NCBI GenBank assembly: GCA_023475265.1
Contig: JAMCWE010000095.1
Coordinates: 1-64,000 of the forward strand
Origin: Bacteroidota bacterium
Lineage (GTDB): Bacteria; Bacteroidota; Ignavibacteria; Ignavibacteriales; Ignavibacteriaceae
Length of the DNA: 64,000 bases
Direction of reading: 5' to 3'
Made by a program: the position numbers and the translations under genes. The notes under the pieces were generated by a model, which saw nothing but the letters and a program-made list of their open reading frames with translations, did no database searches and was not told the origin of the DNA. Positions 37,635 to 47,894 of the stretch are shown here, one piece after another (positions within the stretch are counted from its first letter, which is position 1; every line of letters starts with the position of its first letter).

Positions 37635-38870
37635 ATGAGAATCGGTGAAATACTTTCAATATCGCTGCAATCGATTAGAGGGAATAAATTAAGAACCTTG
37701 CTGACTATGCTGGGAATTGTTGTTGGTATATTTTCTATAATCGTGATTATGACAATTATAACTATGCTTCAAAACAGTATCGAGAACGGTTTCTCTCAGC
37801 TTGGACAGGATACTTTTCAGATACAGAAATTTCCCGCAATGATGATGGGAGGTCCAGGCTCCTGGTTAAAATACCGCAATAGAAAAGATATTACGCTGGA
37901 TGATTTTTACAGGTTTAAAGACATGATGGCGCCTCATGCAAAATATATTGGTGCAGAATCCTGGGAACAAGGCATTGTTGTTAAGTTTGCCAAAGAAGAA
38001 ACTAATCCGAATATAGCTGTTGCAGGCATTACCGCTGATGCAATGAAAACAAATAACTGGACTGTAGCCGAAGGTAGAGATATCCGTGACATTGATGTTC
38101 AATATACAAATGATGTTTGCGATATTGGGCAGGATGTGGTCGATAAGCTTTTCCCGAATATTGATCCTGTTGGACAAACAGTAAAAGTAAACGGATTTCC
38201 AGTTATGGTAGTCGGTGTTTTGGATAAGTCTCCGGCTCTTTTCGGTTCAAGCAGGGATAACCGGGTAATCATGCCGATAACTTTATTACAGGAAATTTTT
38301 GGAAGGCTTCATAGAAGTTTAAATATTACTGTAATGGCTCCATCAAAGGCTTCTTATGAATCAACTATTGAAGCAGCAATTGGTTATATGAGAACAATAA
38401 GAAAAGTTGAACCAGGTAGAGATAATGATTTTGATATTTTCAGCAACGAATCTTTGATAGCTCAAATAAACGGTATTACCGCTGGTGTTAAGATCGGTGC
38501 AATGGTTGTTTCAATTATTGCATTGATCGCTGCCGGTGTTGGTATTATGAACATCATGCTTGTTTCTGTTACCGAAAGGACTAGAGAAATTGGAATTAGA
38601 AAAGCCATTGGTGCGCGAAAGATTTCAATACTTTCTCAATTTCTAATTGAAGCAGTTACTCTTTGTTTAATTGGTGGAATAATTGGGATTGTACTTGGAG
38701 TTGGTGTCGGCAATATTGCCGGAAGTTTTCTGAATGCTCAAATGGCAATTCCGGTTGATTGGGTAATTATCGGATTTTCACTTTGTATTTTAGTTGGAGT
38801 AATATTTGGAACTTACCCAGCATATAAGGCATCAAACCTTGATCCGATTGAAGCATTGAGATACGAATAA
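37635..38870 (+). CDS. ABC transporter permease, MacB/FtsX type, second of three
   Basis: A ~411-residue FtsX-type permease with the same fold as its neighbours: N-terminal helix, MacB_PCD domain and three C-terminal helices with GIMNIMLVSVTERTREIGIRKAIGA. ATG 37635 is preferred; the frame could extend to TTG 37626. It is a close paralogue of the third permease: both contain RKDITLDD/RKDITLED, FSNES and NLDPIEALRYE. It differs more from the first. Confidence 0.93.
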   Translation: MRIGEILSISLQSIRGNKLRTLLTMLGIVVGIFSIIVIMTIITMLQNSIENGFSQLGQDTFQIQKFPAMMMGGPGSWLKYRNRKDITLDDFYRFKDMMAPHAKYIGAESWEQGIVVKFAKEETNPNIAVAGITADAMKTNNWTVAEGRDIRDIDVQYTNDVCDIGQDVVDKLFPNIDPVGQTVKVNGFPVMVVGVLDKSPALFGSSRDNRVIMPITLLQEIFGRLHRSLNITVMAPSKASYESTIEAAIGYMRTIRKVEPGRDNDFDIFSNESLIAQINGITAGVKIGAMVVSIIALIAAGVGIMNIMLVSVTERTREIGIRKAIGARKISILSQFLIEAVTLCLIGGIIGIVLGVGVGNIAGSFLNAQMAIPVDWVIIGFSLCILVGVIFGTYPAYKASNLDPIEALRYE

Positions 38871-39011
38871 TGGTTAATGAAAAATATTATGCAGAACTTA
38901 TAAGCTTTAGCTAAAAATAATTTATAAAGGTTCTGTTTTATAATTTATTTTGTAGGCACAATAACATAATTTAGTTTTATCATAAAATAAATTTTTAATT
39001 GGGGATTAAAG

Positions 39012-40238
39012 ATGAACTTCAACCAAATATTTTTTGTTTCTTTTGAATCACTAAGAACAAATAAACTTAGAACACTCCTTACCATACTTGGTGTGGTTGT
39101 CGGAATTTTTTCTATTATAGTTATAATGACTATTATAACTATGCTTCAAAGTACAATTGAAGAAGGGATGCAATTCCTTAGCAAAAATACTTTTGAAATA
39201 AGAAAATATCCGGCGATAATGACACACGGCGCATGGGAAAAATACCGAAATAGAAAAGATATAACACTTGAAGATTATTACCGCTTTGAACAGATGATGA
39301 AAGATGTTGAAGTTATGGGAGCGTACGAAGCAAGCGGCGGTAAGATTGTAAAATTCGGAAGCCGAGAAACTAATCCTAATTCTGCAATAGTAGGTGTTAC
39401 TCAAGGAGTTTATAAAACTCTAAATTTGGAAATTGAAGATGGAAGAGAATTCAGAAATTATGATATTGATTACAGCAACCATGTTTGTGTGCTTGGCAAA
39501 TATATTGTTGAAAAGATTTTTTTCAATTTAGATCCAATAGGTAAAGAAGTTAGAGTTGACGGCAATATTTATACAGTTATCGGCGTACTCAAAAAGAAAC
39601 CGGATATTTTCGGAGAGACTCAAGATAATTATGTAGTTATTCCAATTACAACTTATCAATCTATATACGGGAGAAGAAATTCAGATGTAGATATTACGAT
39701 TATGTCAAATTCAAAAGAAAATTACGATGCCACAATTGAAGCAGCTATCGGGCATATGAGAACTATTAGAAAAGTGAAGCCCGGAGAAGAAAATGATTTT
39801 GAAATATTCAGCAACGAATCTATAATTAACCAGATAAATGATATTACAAGCGGAGTAAAGATTGGTGCGATGATCGTTTCGCTTATAGCATTAATAGCAG
39901 CAGGCGTTGGTATAATGAATATTATGCTGGTTTCAGTAACCGAAAGGACAAGGGAGATCGGAATTCGAAAAGCAGTTGGTGCGAAAAAGAGTAACATACT
40001 GTTTCAATTTTTATTCGAAGCAGTTGTTCTATGTTTAATTGGAGGAGTGCTGGGAATTGTTCTAGGAGTTGGAATAGGAATTTTTGCAGGTTCATTCTTG
40101 AATTCTGCTGCTGTTATTCCGTATGGATGGGTTGCAATTGGATTATCATTGTGTTTAGTAGTTGGAGTAATATTCGGAACATATCCGGCTTATAAAGCGG
40201 CAAACTTGGATCCGATTGAAGCGTTGAGATACGAGTAG
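39012..40238 (+). CDS. ABC transporter permease, MacB/FtsX type, third of three
   Basis: A 408-residue paralogue of the second permease, with long nearly identical blocks, for example VGIMNIMLVSVTERTREIGI, KVGIG-type turns and LDPIEALRYE at the C-terminus. A 141-base gap separates it from the second permease, unlike the tight spacing upstream, so it may have its own promoter. A tandem duplication of permease genes sharing one ATPase is the simplest explanation. It faces the 626-residue gene convergently. Confidence 0.92.
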   Translation: MNFNQIFFVSFESLRTNKLRTLLTILGVVVGIFSIIVIMTIITMLQSTIEEGMQFLSKNTFEIRKYPAIMTHGAWEKYRNRKDITLEDYYRFEQMMKDVEVMGAYEASGGKIVKFGSRETNPNSAIVGVTQGVYKTLNLEIEDGREFRNYDIDYSNHVCVLGKYIVEKIFFNLDPIGKEVRVDGNIYTVIGVLKKKPDIFGETQDNYVVIPITTYQSIYGRRNSDVDITIMSNSKENYDATIEAAIGHMRTIRKVKPGEENDFEIFSNESIINQINDITSGVKIGAMIVSLIALIAAGVGIMNIMLVSVTERTREIGIRKAVGAKKSNILFQFLFEAVVLCLIGGVLGIVLGVGIGIFAGSFLNSAAVIPYGWVAIGLSLCLVVGVIFGTYPAYKAANLDPIEALRYE

Positions 40239-40362
40239 AAATTTTATTGTTTAGATCGTAACAGCCAACCGAAAGTAATTATTCAAAATAGATTTTCTTT
40301 TTCTTAATCTTCTTAATTTGAAAATTGTCCCAGTTTTGAAAAATCTTATTCCTGCTTTCCGG

Positions 40363-42243
40363 TTAATGCGCTATAGCCGTTATCATCAAAAGATTTTCTA
40401 TCTCTAAGCTTAAAAGATGTAATGCTTTTTTGCTTTCTTCCAGATCATTTAGAATTCCGGATTTTGTATCTTCAAATCTGTCTTTCAAGTTGGTAAATAA
40501 ATTAGAATAATAATTAATACCTTCTTTCAGATTCTTTACAAAATTCAACAAGTACTTTTCTTGTTTATCAGGTGTAGAAGTTCTTGTTTCCTCTAATTTA
40601 TTTTTTAGAAAGTCGATGTAAATATTTAATTCTTTTATAAACATATTTGGGCGGTCTGTTCTTTCAATGACATTAGATCTTCCGTAAATATGATCTGTAA
40701 TTTCTTTTAAGCTCATTATTTTTGAAAAGTACGCCATGTTTGGTCCGGGGCAAATAGAAACTCCTTCTCCTTCAATTTTGGTATCTAAGCTATTTGCTAA
40801 CAAAGCAGATGTACCTAGCCCTACACAAATACAAGATTTTTCAACAACCTTTTCATACTTAATTTTATACTCTTCTGGAATTGTGTCTTCCTTATCCAGT
40901 TCCTTTAATTTTAAATATTGATATTGCCGAGAAGCTGTACAGATGCTTCTCTCGGTAAATTCTTTATTATTTAATTCAACATATTTTTTCGGACAAGAAC
41001 TGCCTGGCCTTCCTTTAGCAATTAAAGATAATTTTTCAATGTCCTTTGTGTTGCCTCTAAGATTGTTGAAAGGGACGCCTAATGGAGAAATATCACTTAA
41101 ATATAAATCTTTTTCTTTAGCTTCAATTAATTTATTTAAAGTTGACTCGTCAACATTTGTCGCTTCCGGTACTAATAGAAATGGCGTGCCCCATCCAACC
41201 GAATCAACTTGATAATGATCGATTAGAAATTGATGTTCTTCAGCCGTACCAACACCGCCTTGAGCAGAAATTTTTAGCGGCAATTCTGTTTTTGGAATTG
41301 AACGGTTTTTATCTGTAAGAGCTTTTACAAAAATTTCATGAAGTAACTGAATCAACTCTTTTCGCTTATCTCTAAATTCGGCTAAGATTGGACCAAGAAG
41401 ATATCCATCGGTTGCAAAAGCATGCCCGCCGCAATTCAGTCCAGACTCAACTCTGTATTCGGAAACCCATAATCCTTTTTTCGCAAGAAATTTTCCTTGA
41501 ATCAATGCTGACCTGTAATCACTGACTTTTAAAACAATTTTCTTTTTTATAATTCCATTTTGATCCGGATAGAAATCTTCAAAATGTTCAATATAACTGT
41601 ACAATCTAGGATTCATCCCGGCAGAAAAAATGATCGAAGAATTTAAATCACTATTAGCAAATCCTCTAAGCGCAGCATGAGCATCGTTATATTGGATAGG
41701 TAATTTTACATCTTTAATGTAGTTATCCTTATCGGCCTTGGTCATAATATTTACATCTATGCTGCCCATCGATAAGTTGTCTTTTATCCAATCGCCGATT
41801 TCATTTAGATTAAAATATTTTGAAGTAAAATTGTTGAATTCTTTTTTAACGGTTGAACTATCCGGCAGCATATTAAAATACTTTTTTATCTCATTGCCTT
41901 TTTCAACGGCAGCATTTTTTAATTCTTCGAATTTCTTTTCCGCAAGGCTGTTAATTAAATTTAAATAGGATGTAATTCTTTTAGCTCTGAAATCTTCGGT
42001 TTTATCCGTGATCTCAGAATAAGGGATTTCATATTTCCCGCAGTACATCTTTCTCAACTTTTCAAGAAGAATATCATCAACTAAAGAAATTACCGAATCG
42101 ATTCCGTATTGCGATACTTTTAATGGTGTATCAATTGTAAATCCGATTCCCATAACAGGAATGTGAAATGAATGCGCTTTTATCATAGTTAAATTTATTT
42201 CTATATAATTTCCGATCCGCAGTTTATCGTTTAATATTAACAT
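40363..42243 (-). CDS. Large protein of unknown function, FMN-dependent TIM-barrel-like
   Basis: A 626-residue protein transcribed leftward. The N-terminus reads IPVMGIGFTIDTPLKVSQYG, and near residues 320-345 it has LKISAQGGVGTAEEHQFL and SVGWGTPFLLVPEATNVD, patterns like nitronate monooxygenase/FabK flavin TIM barrels. A later region holds five Cys (about 417, 435, 471, 473, 498, including CIC) that could bind a metal or iron-sulfur cluster. The final ~130 residues form long charged helices. The frame starts at 42243; an ATG at 42183 is an alternative. I do not recognise a characterised family. Neighbours give no clue. Confidence 0.7.
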   Translation of the reverse strand: MLILNDKLRIGNYIEINLTMIKAHSFHIPVMGIGFTIDTPLKVSQYGIDSVISLVDDILLEKLRKMYCGKYEIPYSEITDKTEDFRAKRITSYLNLINSLAEKKFEELKNAAVEKGNEIKKYFNMLPDSSTVKKEFNNFTSKYFNLNEIGDWIKDNLSMGSIDVNIMTKADKDNYIKDVKLPIQYNDAHAALRGFANSDLNSSIIFSAGMNPRLYSYIEHFEDFYPDQNGIIKKKIVLKVSDYRSALIQGKFLAKKGLWVSEYRVESGLNCGGHAFATDGYLLGPILAEFRDKRKELIQLLHEIFVKALTDKNRSIPKTELPLKISAQGGVGTAEEHQFLIDHYQVDSVGWGTPFLLVPEATNVDESTLNKLIEAKEKDLYLSDISPLGVPFNNLRGNTKDIEKLSLIAKGRPGSSCPKKYVELNNKEFTERSICTASRQYQYLKLKELDKEDTIPEEYKIKYEKVVEKSCICVGLGTSALLANSLDTKIEGEGVSICPGPNMAYFSKIMSLKEITDHIYGRSNVIERTDRPNMFIKELNIYIDFLKNKLEETRTSTPDKQEKYLLNFVKNLKEGINYYSNLFTNLKDRFEDTKSGILNDLEESKKALHLLSLEIENLLMITAIAH

Positions 42244-42419
42244 CTAATATACCAGTATAAAAACAATTTCTAACATTATTTTTTTATCTATTTTCAGGAA
42301 TAATTTATCAACTCTTGTTTTACTAATCGTTCCTTTAGACTAATGTAATTTTTTGTCTGTAGTTATCATGATATTTTTATCCCAACAAATTCTATCTTTG
42401 CTTTATAAAATTTCATTAA

Positions 42420-43562
42420 TTGAATATTAAGTTTACTCAAGTGATAATTTTTAATTTCACACAAACGCATAAATTAAAATCGTTATTTGTACTGTTGTTT
42501 GTTAGCTTATTGATTTCAAGCTGCCGAGATAAATCTCCGACCGGACCGGAGATTCCAACTCCATCGGTAATTTCGCAGCTGCATGTTGATGGGAAATATA
42601 TTAAAACATCAAAAGGCACTGCAGTTCGATTAACCGGAGTTAATATTCCAAGTCTCGAATGGTCGAATGAAGGTGAACATCTCACACAATCAATCCAAGT
42701 TGCTATTAAAAATTGGGAAGCGAATGTTATTAGGCTTCCACTTTGTCAGGACCGCTGGTTTGGAAAAGCTGACGGACAAAGCGACAGCGGGAAATCTTAT
42801 CAAACTATAGTTGATATGGCAATTAAACAAACTAATAGTTTGGGTGCATATGCAGTAATTGATCTTCATTGGTCGGATGCCGGAGCTTGGGGAAAATATT
42901 TAGGTCAACATAAGATGCCGGATAATAACAGCATAACTTTTTGGAAAGTTATCGCTAAAAAATATTCTAACAATCCAGGAGTACTTTTTGATCTTTACAA
43001 TGAACCGCATGATGTTGATTGGAATATTTGGAAATTAGGAGGCCAAGTAAATGAAAATATTGATGGAATTAATATTACCTATAATTCTGTTGGGCTTCAG
43101 GAAATTATTGACAGCATTCGTTCGGTGGGTGCTAAAAATATTATTATTGTCAGCGGTTTAGATTGGGGATATGATCTTACCGGAGTTTTAACCGGCTACA
43201 GCTTAAACGATCCGAATGGTAATGGAATAATTTACAGCTCTCACATTTATCCGTGGAAAGGTTCCGATTTTATTACCTGGGATTTACATGTCGGGTTAAT
43301 TTCGAAATATTATCCGGTATTTATTGGTGAAGTTGGTTGCAAACCTGCTCCGACACAAGTAGATCCAAATATTTGGGCACCAGAAATTCTTCAATATATT
43401 AATTTACGCGGATTAAGCTGGGCTGCCTGGTCATTTCATCCCTCGGCTTCTCCATGCTTAATTTCGGATTGGAATTACAATCCAACTTCGTATTGGGGAG
43501 TTTACGTAAAGGATGCTTTGCTGAAAAATAAAACTAATACTGTTGCTTTAAAACTGGAATAG
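42420..43562 (+). CDS. Putative GH5-type cellulase/endoglycanase lipoprotein
   Basis: A ~380-residue secreted glycosidase with a lipoprotein signal (LLISSC lipobox). Its TIM-barrel hallmarks are NEPH (the acid/base Glu) in LFDLYNEPHDVD and a second Glu in IGEVGC (the nucleophile), typical of glycoside hydrolase family 5. Conserved VIDLHWSD and IYPWKGSDF are also present. The start is uncertain: TTG 42420 opens the frame, and GTG 42441 would still give a signal peptide. It is isolated between an unknown gene and a large outer-membrane protein gene. Substrate may be a beta-glucan; specificity cannot be read here. Confidence 0.85.
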   Translation: MNIKFTQVIIFNFTQTHKLKSLFVLLFVSLLISSCRDKSPTGPEIPTPSVISQLHVDGKYIKTSKGTAVRLTGVNIPSLEWSNEGEHLTQSIQVAIKNWEANVIRLPLCQDRWFGKADGQSDSGKSYQTIVDMAIKQTNSLGAYAVIDLHWSDAGAWGKYLGQHKMPDNNSITFWKVIAKKYSNNPGVLFDLYNEPHDVDWNIWKLGGQVNENIDGINITYNSVGLQEIIDSIRSVGAKNIIIVSGLDWGYDLTGVLTGYSLNDPNGNGIIYSSHIYPWKGSDFITWDLHVGLISKYYPVFIGEVGCKPAPTQVDPNIWAPEILQYINLRGLSWAAWSFHPSASPCLISDWNYNPTSYWGVYVKDALLKNKTNTVALKLE

Positions 43563-43705
43563 TGAATACAGGTATATAGGAATAGGGTATAAAGGAATAA
43601 AGTGATGGCTTGTACTAATAAGTTTTTTTAAGAATTATAGTTTATGGACTTGATAAAAGAATCATGTAAAATTAGATTTGGCATACACAAAACTGAATTC
43701 ATCTT

Positions 43706-46700
43706 TTGAGATTAAAGAATATATTCTTCATTATTTTGGTAAGCTTAATTGCTTGGCGGTTTACTTCTGCTCAACAAAAATTTTACACATCAATTGTTAC
43801 TGATACTATTCATGTAAATTTTGAAAATCTATATCAGTTGTCATACCCGGCTATCATTCCGTTAACGGAAACCGTTAGGTTAAATAATAGATTGTTAAGC
43901 AAAAACGATTATCAAATTTCATATCAAGAAGCTTCTTTTAAATTATCCGACTCACTTCACTACTCAATTTTTGATACGATATATATTTCTTATCAAGCAG
44001 TTCGAATTTCTTTTCAAAAAGAATATGAAAAGCACAACCTTGTTTATAAGTTTGAAGAAAAATCCGGTGATACACTTCGAGTAATTAAAAATGAACAAAG
44101 TGCTTTATCATCAGAATCAATATTCGGAAGCGGAATAGAAAAGAGCGGAACTATTGTTAGAGGCTTTTCTGTCGGGACGACCAAAGATTTTTCCTTAACC
44201 AGCGGGTTACGATTGCAGCTTTCCGGAAGGCTCTCGAAAGACATTGAAGTTGTTGCAGCTTTAACTGACGAGAATAATCCCATTCAACCTGAAGGCAACA
44301 CTGCTACTCTTGAAGAGCTAGATAAAGTTTTTATCCAGGTGAAACATCCGAATGTAACCGGAACATTTGGCGATTATGAACTGCAAAAACAAAGCGGCGA
44401 GTTTGGATTTATCAATAGGAAATTGCAAGGGCTTCTTGGCGAATTTAACTACGAAGGTCAGAAAGGTTACATTGCAATTGCAAGCTCAAAAGGAAAATTT
44501 ACAACAAATAAATTTAATGGCAGCGACGGTGTACAAGGCCCTTATCAACTTTATGGTGCAAACAACGAACGAAATATTATAATTATTGCGGGTACCGAAA
44601 AAGTTTATATCGATGGGAATGAAGTTAAAAGAGGAGAAAGGAATGATTATATAATTGATTACGCGAATGCTCAAATAACTTTTACTCCGAATCGTTTAAT
44701 AACCGCTGCCAGCAGAGTTACAATTGATTTTGAATATACGGACAGGCAATATTCTAGGAATTTCTTCGGCGCCGGAATTGAATCAAAAATTTTCAATAAT
44801 AAATTAGGAATTAATTTTCAGTATCTTCGTGAAGGCGATGACGAAACTGCGCCAATTGATTTATCGCTTTCAGATTCCGATAAAACTATTTTGGCTGCTG
44901 CCGGTAATGATCCATTCAAAGCAACCAAAAGCGGAGTTACTTTAGCACCGCCGGATTCTCAAGGTGTAATTCATGGGCTTTATCAAAAAGTTGATACTGT
45001 AATTAACGGGCAGTCGTATTCATATTATCTTTACAATCCCGGAAATGTAAATTCTATTTATAATGTTTCGTTCAATTATGTTGGAACGCAGCAAGGCGAT
45101 TATGTTCGGCAAAGTATTGGCAATTTTAAATTTGTCGGTGTTAAGCAAGGCGATTATTTGCCGATAATCTTTCTGCCATTACCACAGTTAACGCAAGTCG
45201 GCGATCTTAATATAAATTATTCTCCGGATAAAGGAATAAGCTTATCGGTTGAACTTGCCGGAAGCGATTTTAATCAGAATAAATTTTCTACCCTTGATAA
45301 AAATAAAGATTTCGGTTACGCAAGAAATATTTTTTTCAAAGTTGATCCTAGAAAAGTTGAAATTGGCAAGCTTAGTTTGGGGCAAATCGGATTTTCATAT
45401 AAAGATCGTTTTATTCAAGACCGGTTTACTTCACTAGATAGAATAAATCCGATTGAATTTAACCGTGATTTTAATATAACACAAACGCAAACACCTGAAA
45501 GCGAAACTTTACGAGAATTGAATTTGAATTTAATTCCCGTTAGCGAATTGAATTTGAATTCTTCTTATTCATATTTAAAGCGGGGAGAAGATTTTTATTC
45601 AAACAGATTTAATAATACTTTAAATTTCACCGATAATAAAAATTATTCTGTCAGTTATAATTTCGATTACGTCTCGTCGGACAATGCTTCACTTAAAACT
45701 AATTGGCTTAGACAACAGGGAAACGGGTATTACTCATTTTGGAAATTGAAACCCGGAGTAAGTTTTCTTGCGGAAAATAAAAGAGACACGCAATCTGGTA
45801 TAGATTCACTTTTTGTAACAAGCTTAAAATATTACGAGATAGATCCGTTTCTTGATCTGGTTGATTTTTACGGATTTAAGCTGACTACAAAATATTCGCT
45901 TAGAGAAGATTATCTTCCTCTCAATGGTGTAATGACGAAGCAAGCAGAATCAACCGGCGGGACATTTGAACTAAATTATAACGGTGTCAGACAGGTTAAC
46001 TCAACTTTGAATTTGACGGTTGTAAACAAAAGTTATGATGATCCGTTTAAGAAACTTGGGTATTTGAATAATCAAACAATACTTGTCCGAACTCAAAGCA
46101 GATTTAATTTTGGCGCACCGGCTAATGGTGATCTTTATTATGAAGTATCAACACAAAGATCAGCGAAGATGCAAAGAGTATTTGTTCAAGTCTCAAAAGG
46201 CGCAGGCAATTATATTTATCTCGGCGATCTTAATCATAACGGAGTTCAGGATGAAAATGAATTTCAGCCGGCAATTTATGACGGCGACTATGTTTTAGTT
46301 ACTGTTCCAACCGATCAGCTTTATCCGGTAATTGATCTGAAGACGAGTACGAGATGGAAATTTAATTATAAAGATATGTTCGATCAGAATTCTTTAATGG
46401 GTAAAATCTTAAAACCATTTTCATCAGAAACTTTTTTGCGTGTTGAAGAGAACAGTCAAGAACAAGATTACAAGAAAATTTATTTGCTGAAATTTTCTGA
46501 TTTTCTAAACCCGGATAAAACACTTAATGGATCGAATTATATTCAGCAGGATATTTTTCTATTTGAAAATGATCCGGAGTTTTCTGCTAGAATTCGCTAC
46601 ACTCAAAAAAACAGCCTAGATCAATATAGCGAAGGATTTGAACGGGCGTACAGCCGTGAAAGAAGCTTAAGATTAAATTTTAAAATGATTGCTGAAATTA

Positions 46701-47173
46701 ATAATCAAACTGATTTGGTAAACGAAAACGATAATGTTAACGCTCCAATTACTTCAACAAGAAGAAGAGAAATTACCGGCAATAGTATTAATTCAGATTT
46801 TTCTTACCGGCCTCAGCAAAATATAGAAGTAGGATTTAAGATTAATGTTGGTAAAAGAGAAGATGATCTTCCGGCTAATCCGACAATTATAGATATTAAT
46901 TCTCAATTGCTAAGATTTAATTTTTCATTTGCCGGTACCGGAAGATTAAGAATTGAGTTTGAACGCGACGAACTAAATGCAAACACAGCGCAAAATTATA
47001 TTCCGTTTGAAATGACCGAAGGAAATTTAGTCGGGAAGAATTATTTTTGGCGCCTCAATTTTGATTACAGACTTTCTGCTAATTTACAATCAACTGTCAG
47101 CTACGACGGAAGAGCGCAGGGTAATGATAAAACGGTTCACACTTTGCGTGCGGAAGTAAGAGCGTTCTTTTAA
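43706..47173 (+). CDS. Large outer-membrane beta-strand protein, function unknown
   Basis: A 1155-residue protein with a signal peptide (to about residue 23). It has no membrane helix but extensive beta-strand patterning, and it ends in Phe (VRAFF), as outer-membrane barrels do. A segment GSGIEKSGTIVRGFSVGTTK and the following LQLSGRLSKDIEVVAALTDE look conserved in a family of Ignavibacteria/Bacteroidota surface proteins. An EF-hand-like DLNHNGVQDENEF lies near residue 840. It may be a surface or secretion-related barrel, but there is no SprA-type signature I can assign. TTG 43706 is the likely start. Confidence 0.7.
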   Translation: MRLKNIFFIILVSLIAWRFTSAQQKFYTSIVTDTIHVNFENLYQLSYPAIIPLTETVRLNNRLLSKNDYQISYQEASFKLSDSLHYSIFDTIYISYQAVRISFQKEYEKHNLVYKFEEKSGDTLRVIKNEQSALSSESIFGSGIEKSGTIVRGFSVGTTKDFSLTSGLRLQLSGRLSKDIEVVAALTDENNPIQPEGNTATLEELDKVFIQVKHPNVTGTFGDYELQKQSGEFGFINRKLQGLLGEFNYEGQKGYIAIASSKGKFTTNKFNGSDGVQGPYQLYGANNERNIIIIAGTEKVYIDGNEVKRGERNDYIIDYANAQITFTPNRLITAASRVTIDFEYTDRQYSRNFFGAGIESKIFNNKLGINFQYLREGDDETAPIDLSLSDSDKTILAAAGNDPFKATKSGVTLAPPDSQGVIHGLYQKVDTVINGQSYSYYLYNPGNVNSIYNVSFNYVGTQQGDYVRQSIGNFKFVGVKQGDYLPIIFLPLPQLTQVGDLNINYSPDKGISLSVELAGSDFNQNKFSTLDKNKDFGYARNIFFKVDPRKVEIGKLSLGQIGFSYKDRFIQDRFTSLDRINPIEFNRDFNITQTQTPESETLRELNLNLIPVSELNLNSSYSYLKRGEDFYSNRFNNTLNFTDNKNYSVSYNFDYVSSDNASLKTNWLRQQGNGYYSFWKLKPGVSFLAENKRDTQSGIDSLFVTSLKYYEIDPFLDLVDFYGFKLTTKYSLREDYLPLNGVMTKQAESTGGTFELNYNGVRQVNSTLNLTVVNKSYDDPFKKLGYLNNQTILVRTQSRFNFGAPANGDLYYEVSTQRSAKMQRVFVQVSKGAGNYIYLGDLNHNGVQDENEFQPAIYDGDYVLVTVPTDQLYPVIDLKTSTRWKFNYKDMFDQNSLMGKILKPFSSETFLRVEENSQEQDYKKIYLLKFSDFLNPDKTLNGSNYIQQDIFLFENDPEFSARIRYTQKNSLDQYSEGFERAYSRERSLRLNFKMIAEINNQTDLVNENDNVNAPITSTRRREITGNSINSDFSYRPQQNIEVGFKINVGKREDDLPANPTIIDINSQLLRFNFSFAGTGRLRIEFERDELNANTAQNYIPFEMTEGNLVGKNYFWRLNFDYRLSANLQSTVSYDGRAQGNDKTVHTLRAEVRAFF

Positions 47174-47253
47174 ATTAAAAATTCGAAATTAAAAATTAAA
47201 AATTGAATACAAGAATACCGATAACATTATTAGAATCTAAATAAGGTGACTAA

Positions 47254-47736
47254 ATGAAAATTATCTCTGAACTAATTGAAGCTCATATTTTTAGAAAAAC
47301 AAAAAATGGAATAGAATTTTTATTGTTGAAAAGATCGGAAGAGGAAATATATCCCGGGCTTTGGCAAATGGTTTCCGGGAAAATTCATGAAGGAGAAAAA
47401 GCTTTTGAAACTGCTCTTCGAGAATTAAAAGAAGAAACCGGTTTGATACCTAAGAAGTTTTGGACGGCTCCGAATATTAATTCATTTTATTATCAGGAAG
47501 GAGATTATATTTCAATGCTGCCGGTGTTTGCCGCTTTGGTAGATAAGGATTCAAAAGTAGTGATTAGTGATGAGCATACAGAATTTAAATGGGTGAATCC
47601 TTCCAGGGCAAAGAAAATGTTAGCATGGCAAGGGCAAAGAAATTCGGTAGAAATAATTAATGAATATTTTACGAAGGAAATCAGGTTCTTAAATTTTGTT
47701 GAGATAGACATCAAGAATTGCAAACCAATCATGTAA
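47254..47736 (+). CDS. Nudix hydrolase
   Basis: A 160-residue pyrophosphatase with the complete Nudix box GKIHEGEKAFETALRELKEE (residues 42-61), ending ETGL. It hydrolyses a nucleotide diphosphate linked to another group; the exact substrate cannot be inferred. It is followed by a large exported protein and has no clear operon partner. Start ATG is preceded by AAGGTG. Confidence 0.92.
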   Translation: MKIISELIEAHIFRKTKNGIEFLLLKRSEEEIYPGLWQMVSGKIHEGEKAFETALRELKEETGLIPKKFWTAPNINSFYYQEGDYISMLPVFAALVDKDSKVVISDEHTEFKWVNPSRAKKMLAWQGQRNSVEIINEYFTKEIRFLNFVEIDIKNCKPIM

Positions 47737-47894
47737 AAGTAATTTTGATTCATATCAGTTTTTATTATTTTCACACCTCATTTAGCAATTGGACGGATCA
47801 AAAAGTTTATTTAAGCACTTCAAAATTATGATCATATAATTTCTAAGCTCAAATTGGTTTTCTAAAAAAAATAATAACAAGAAAGGAGCACAAA

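Noticed and set aside
39051-39404. 117-codon open frame on the minus strand inside the third permease gene
   Set aside because: It is a shadow of the permease frame: no ribosome binding site, unusual amino acid composition, and the opposing frame is clearly coding.
43562-43705. Short repeated GGAATA-type words in the gap after the GH5 gene
   Set aside because: They are too short and irregular to be a defined repeat and are expected in AT-rich sequence.
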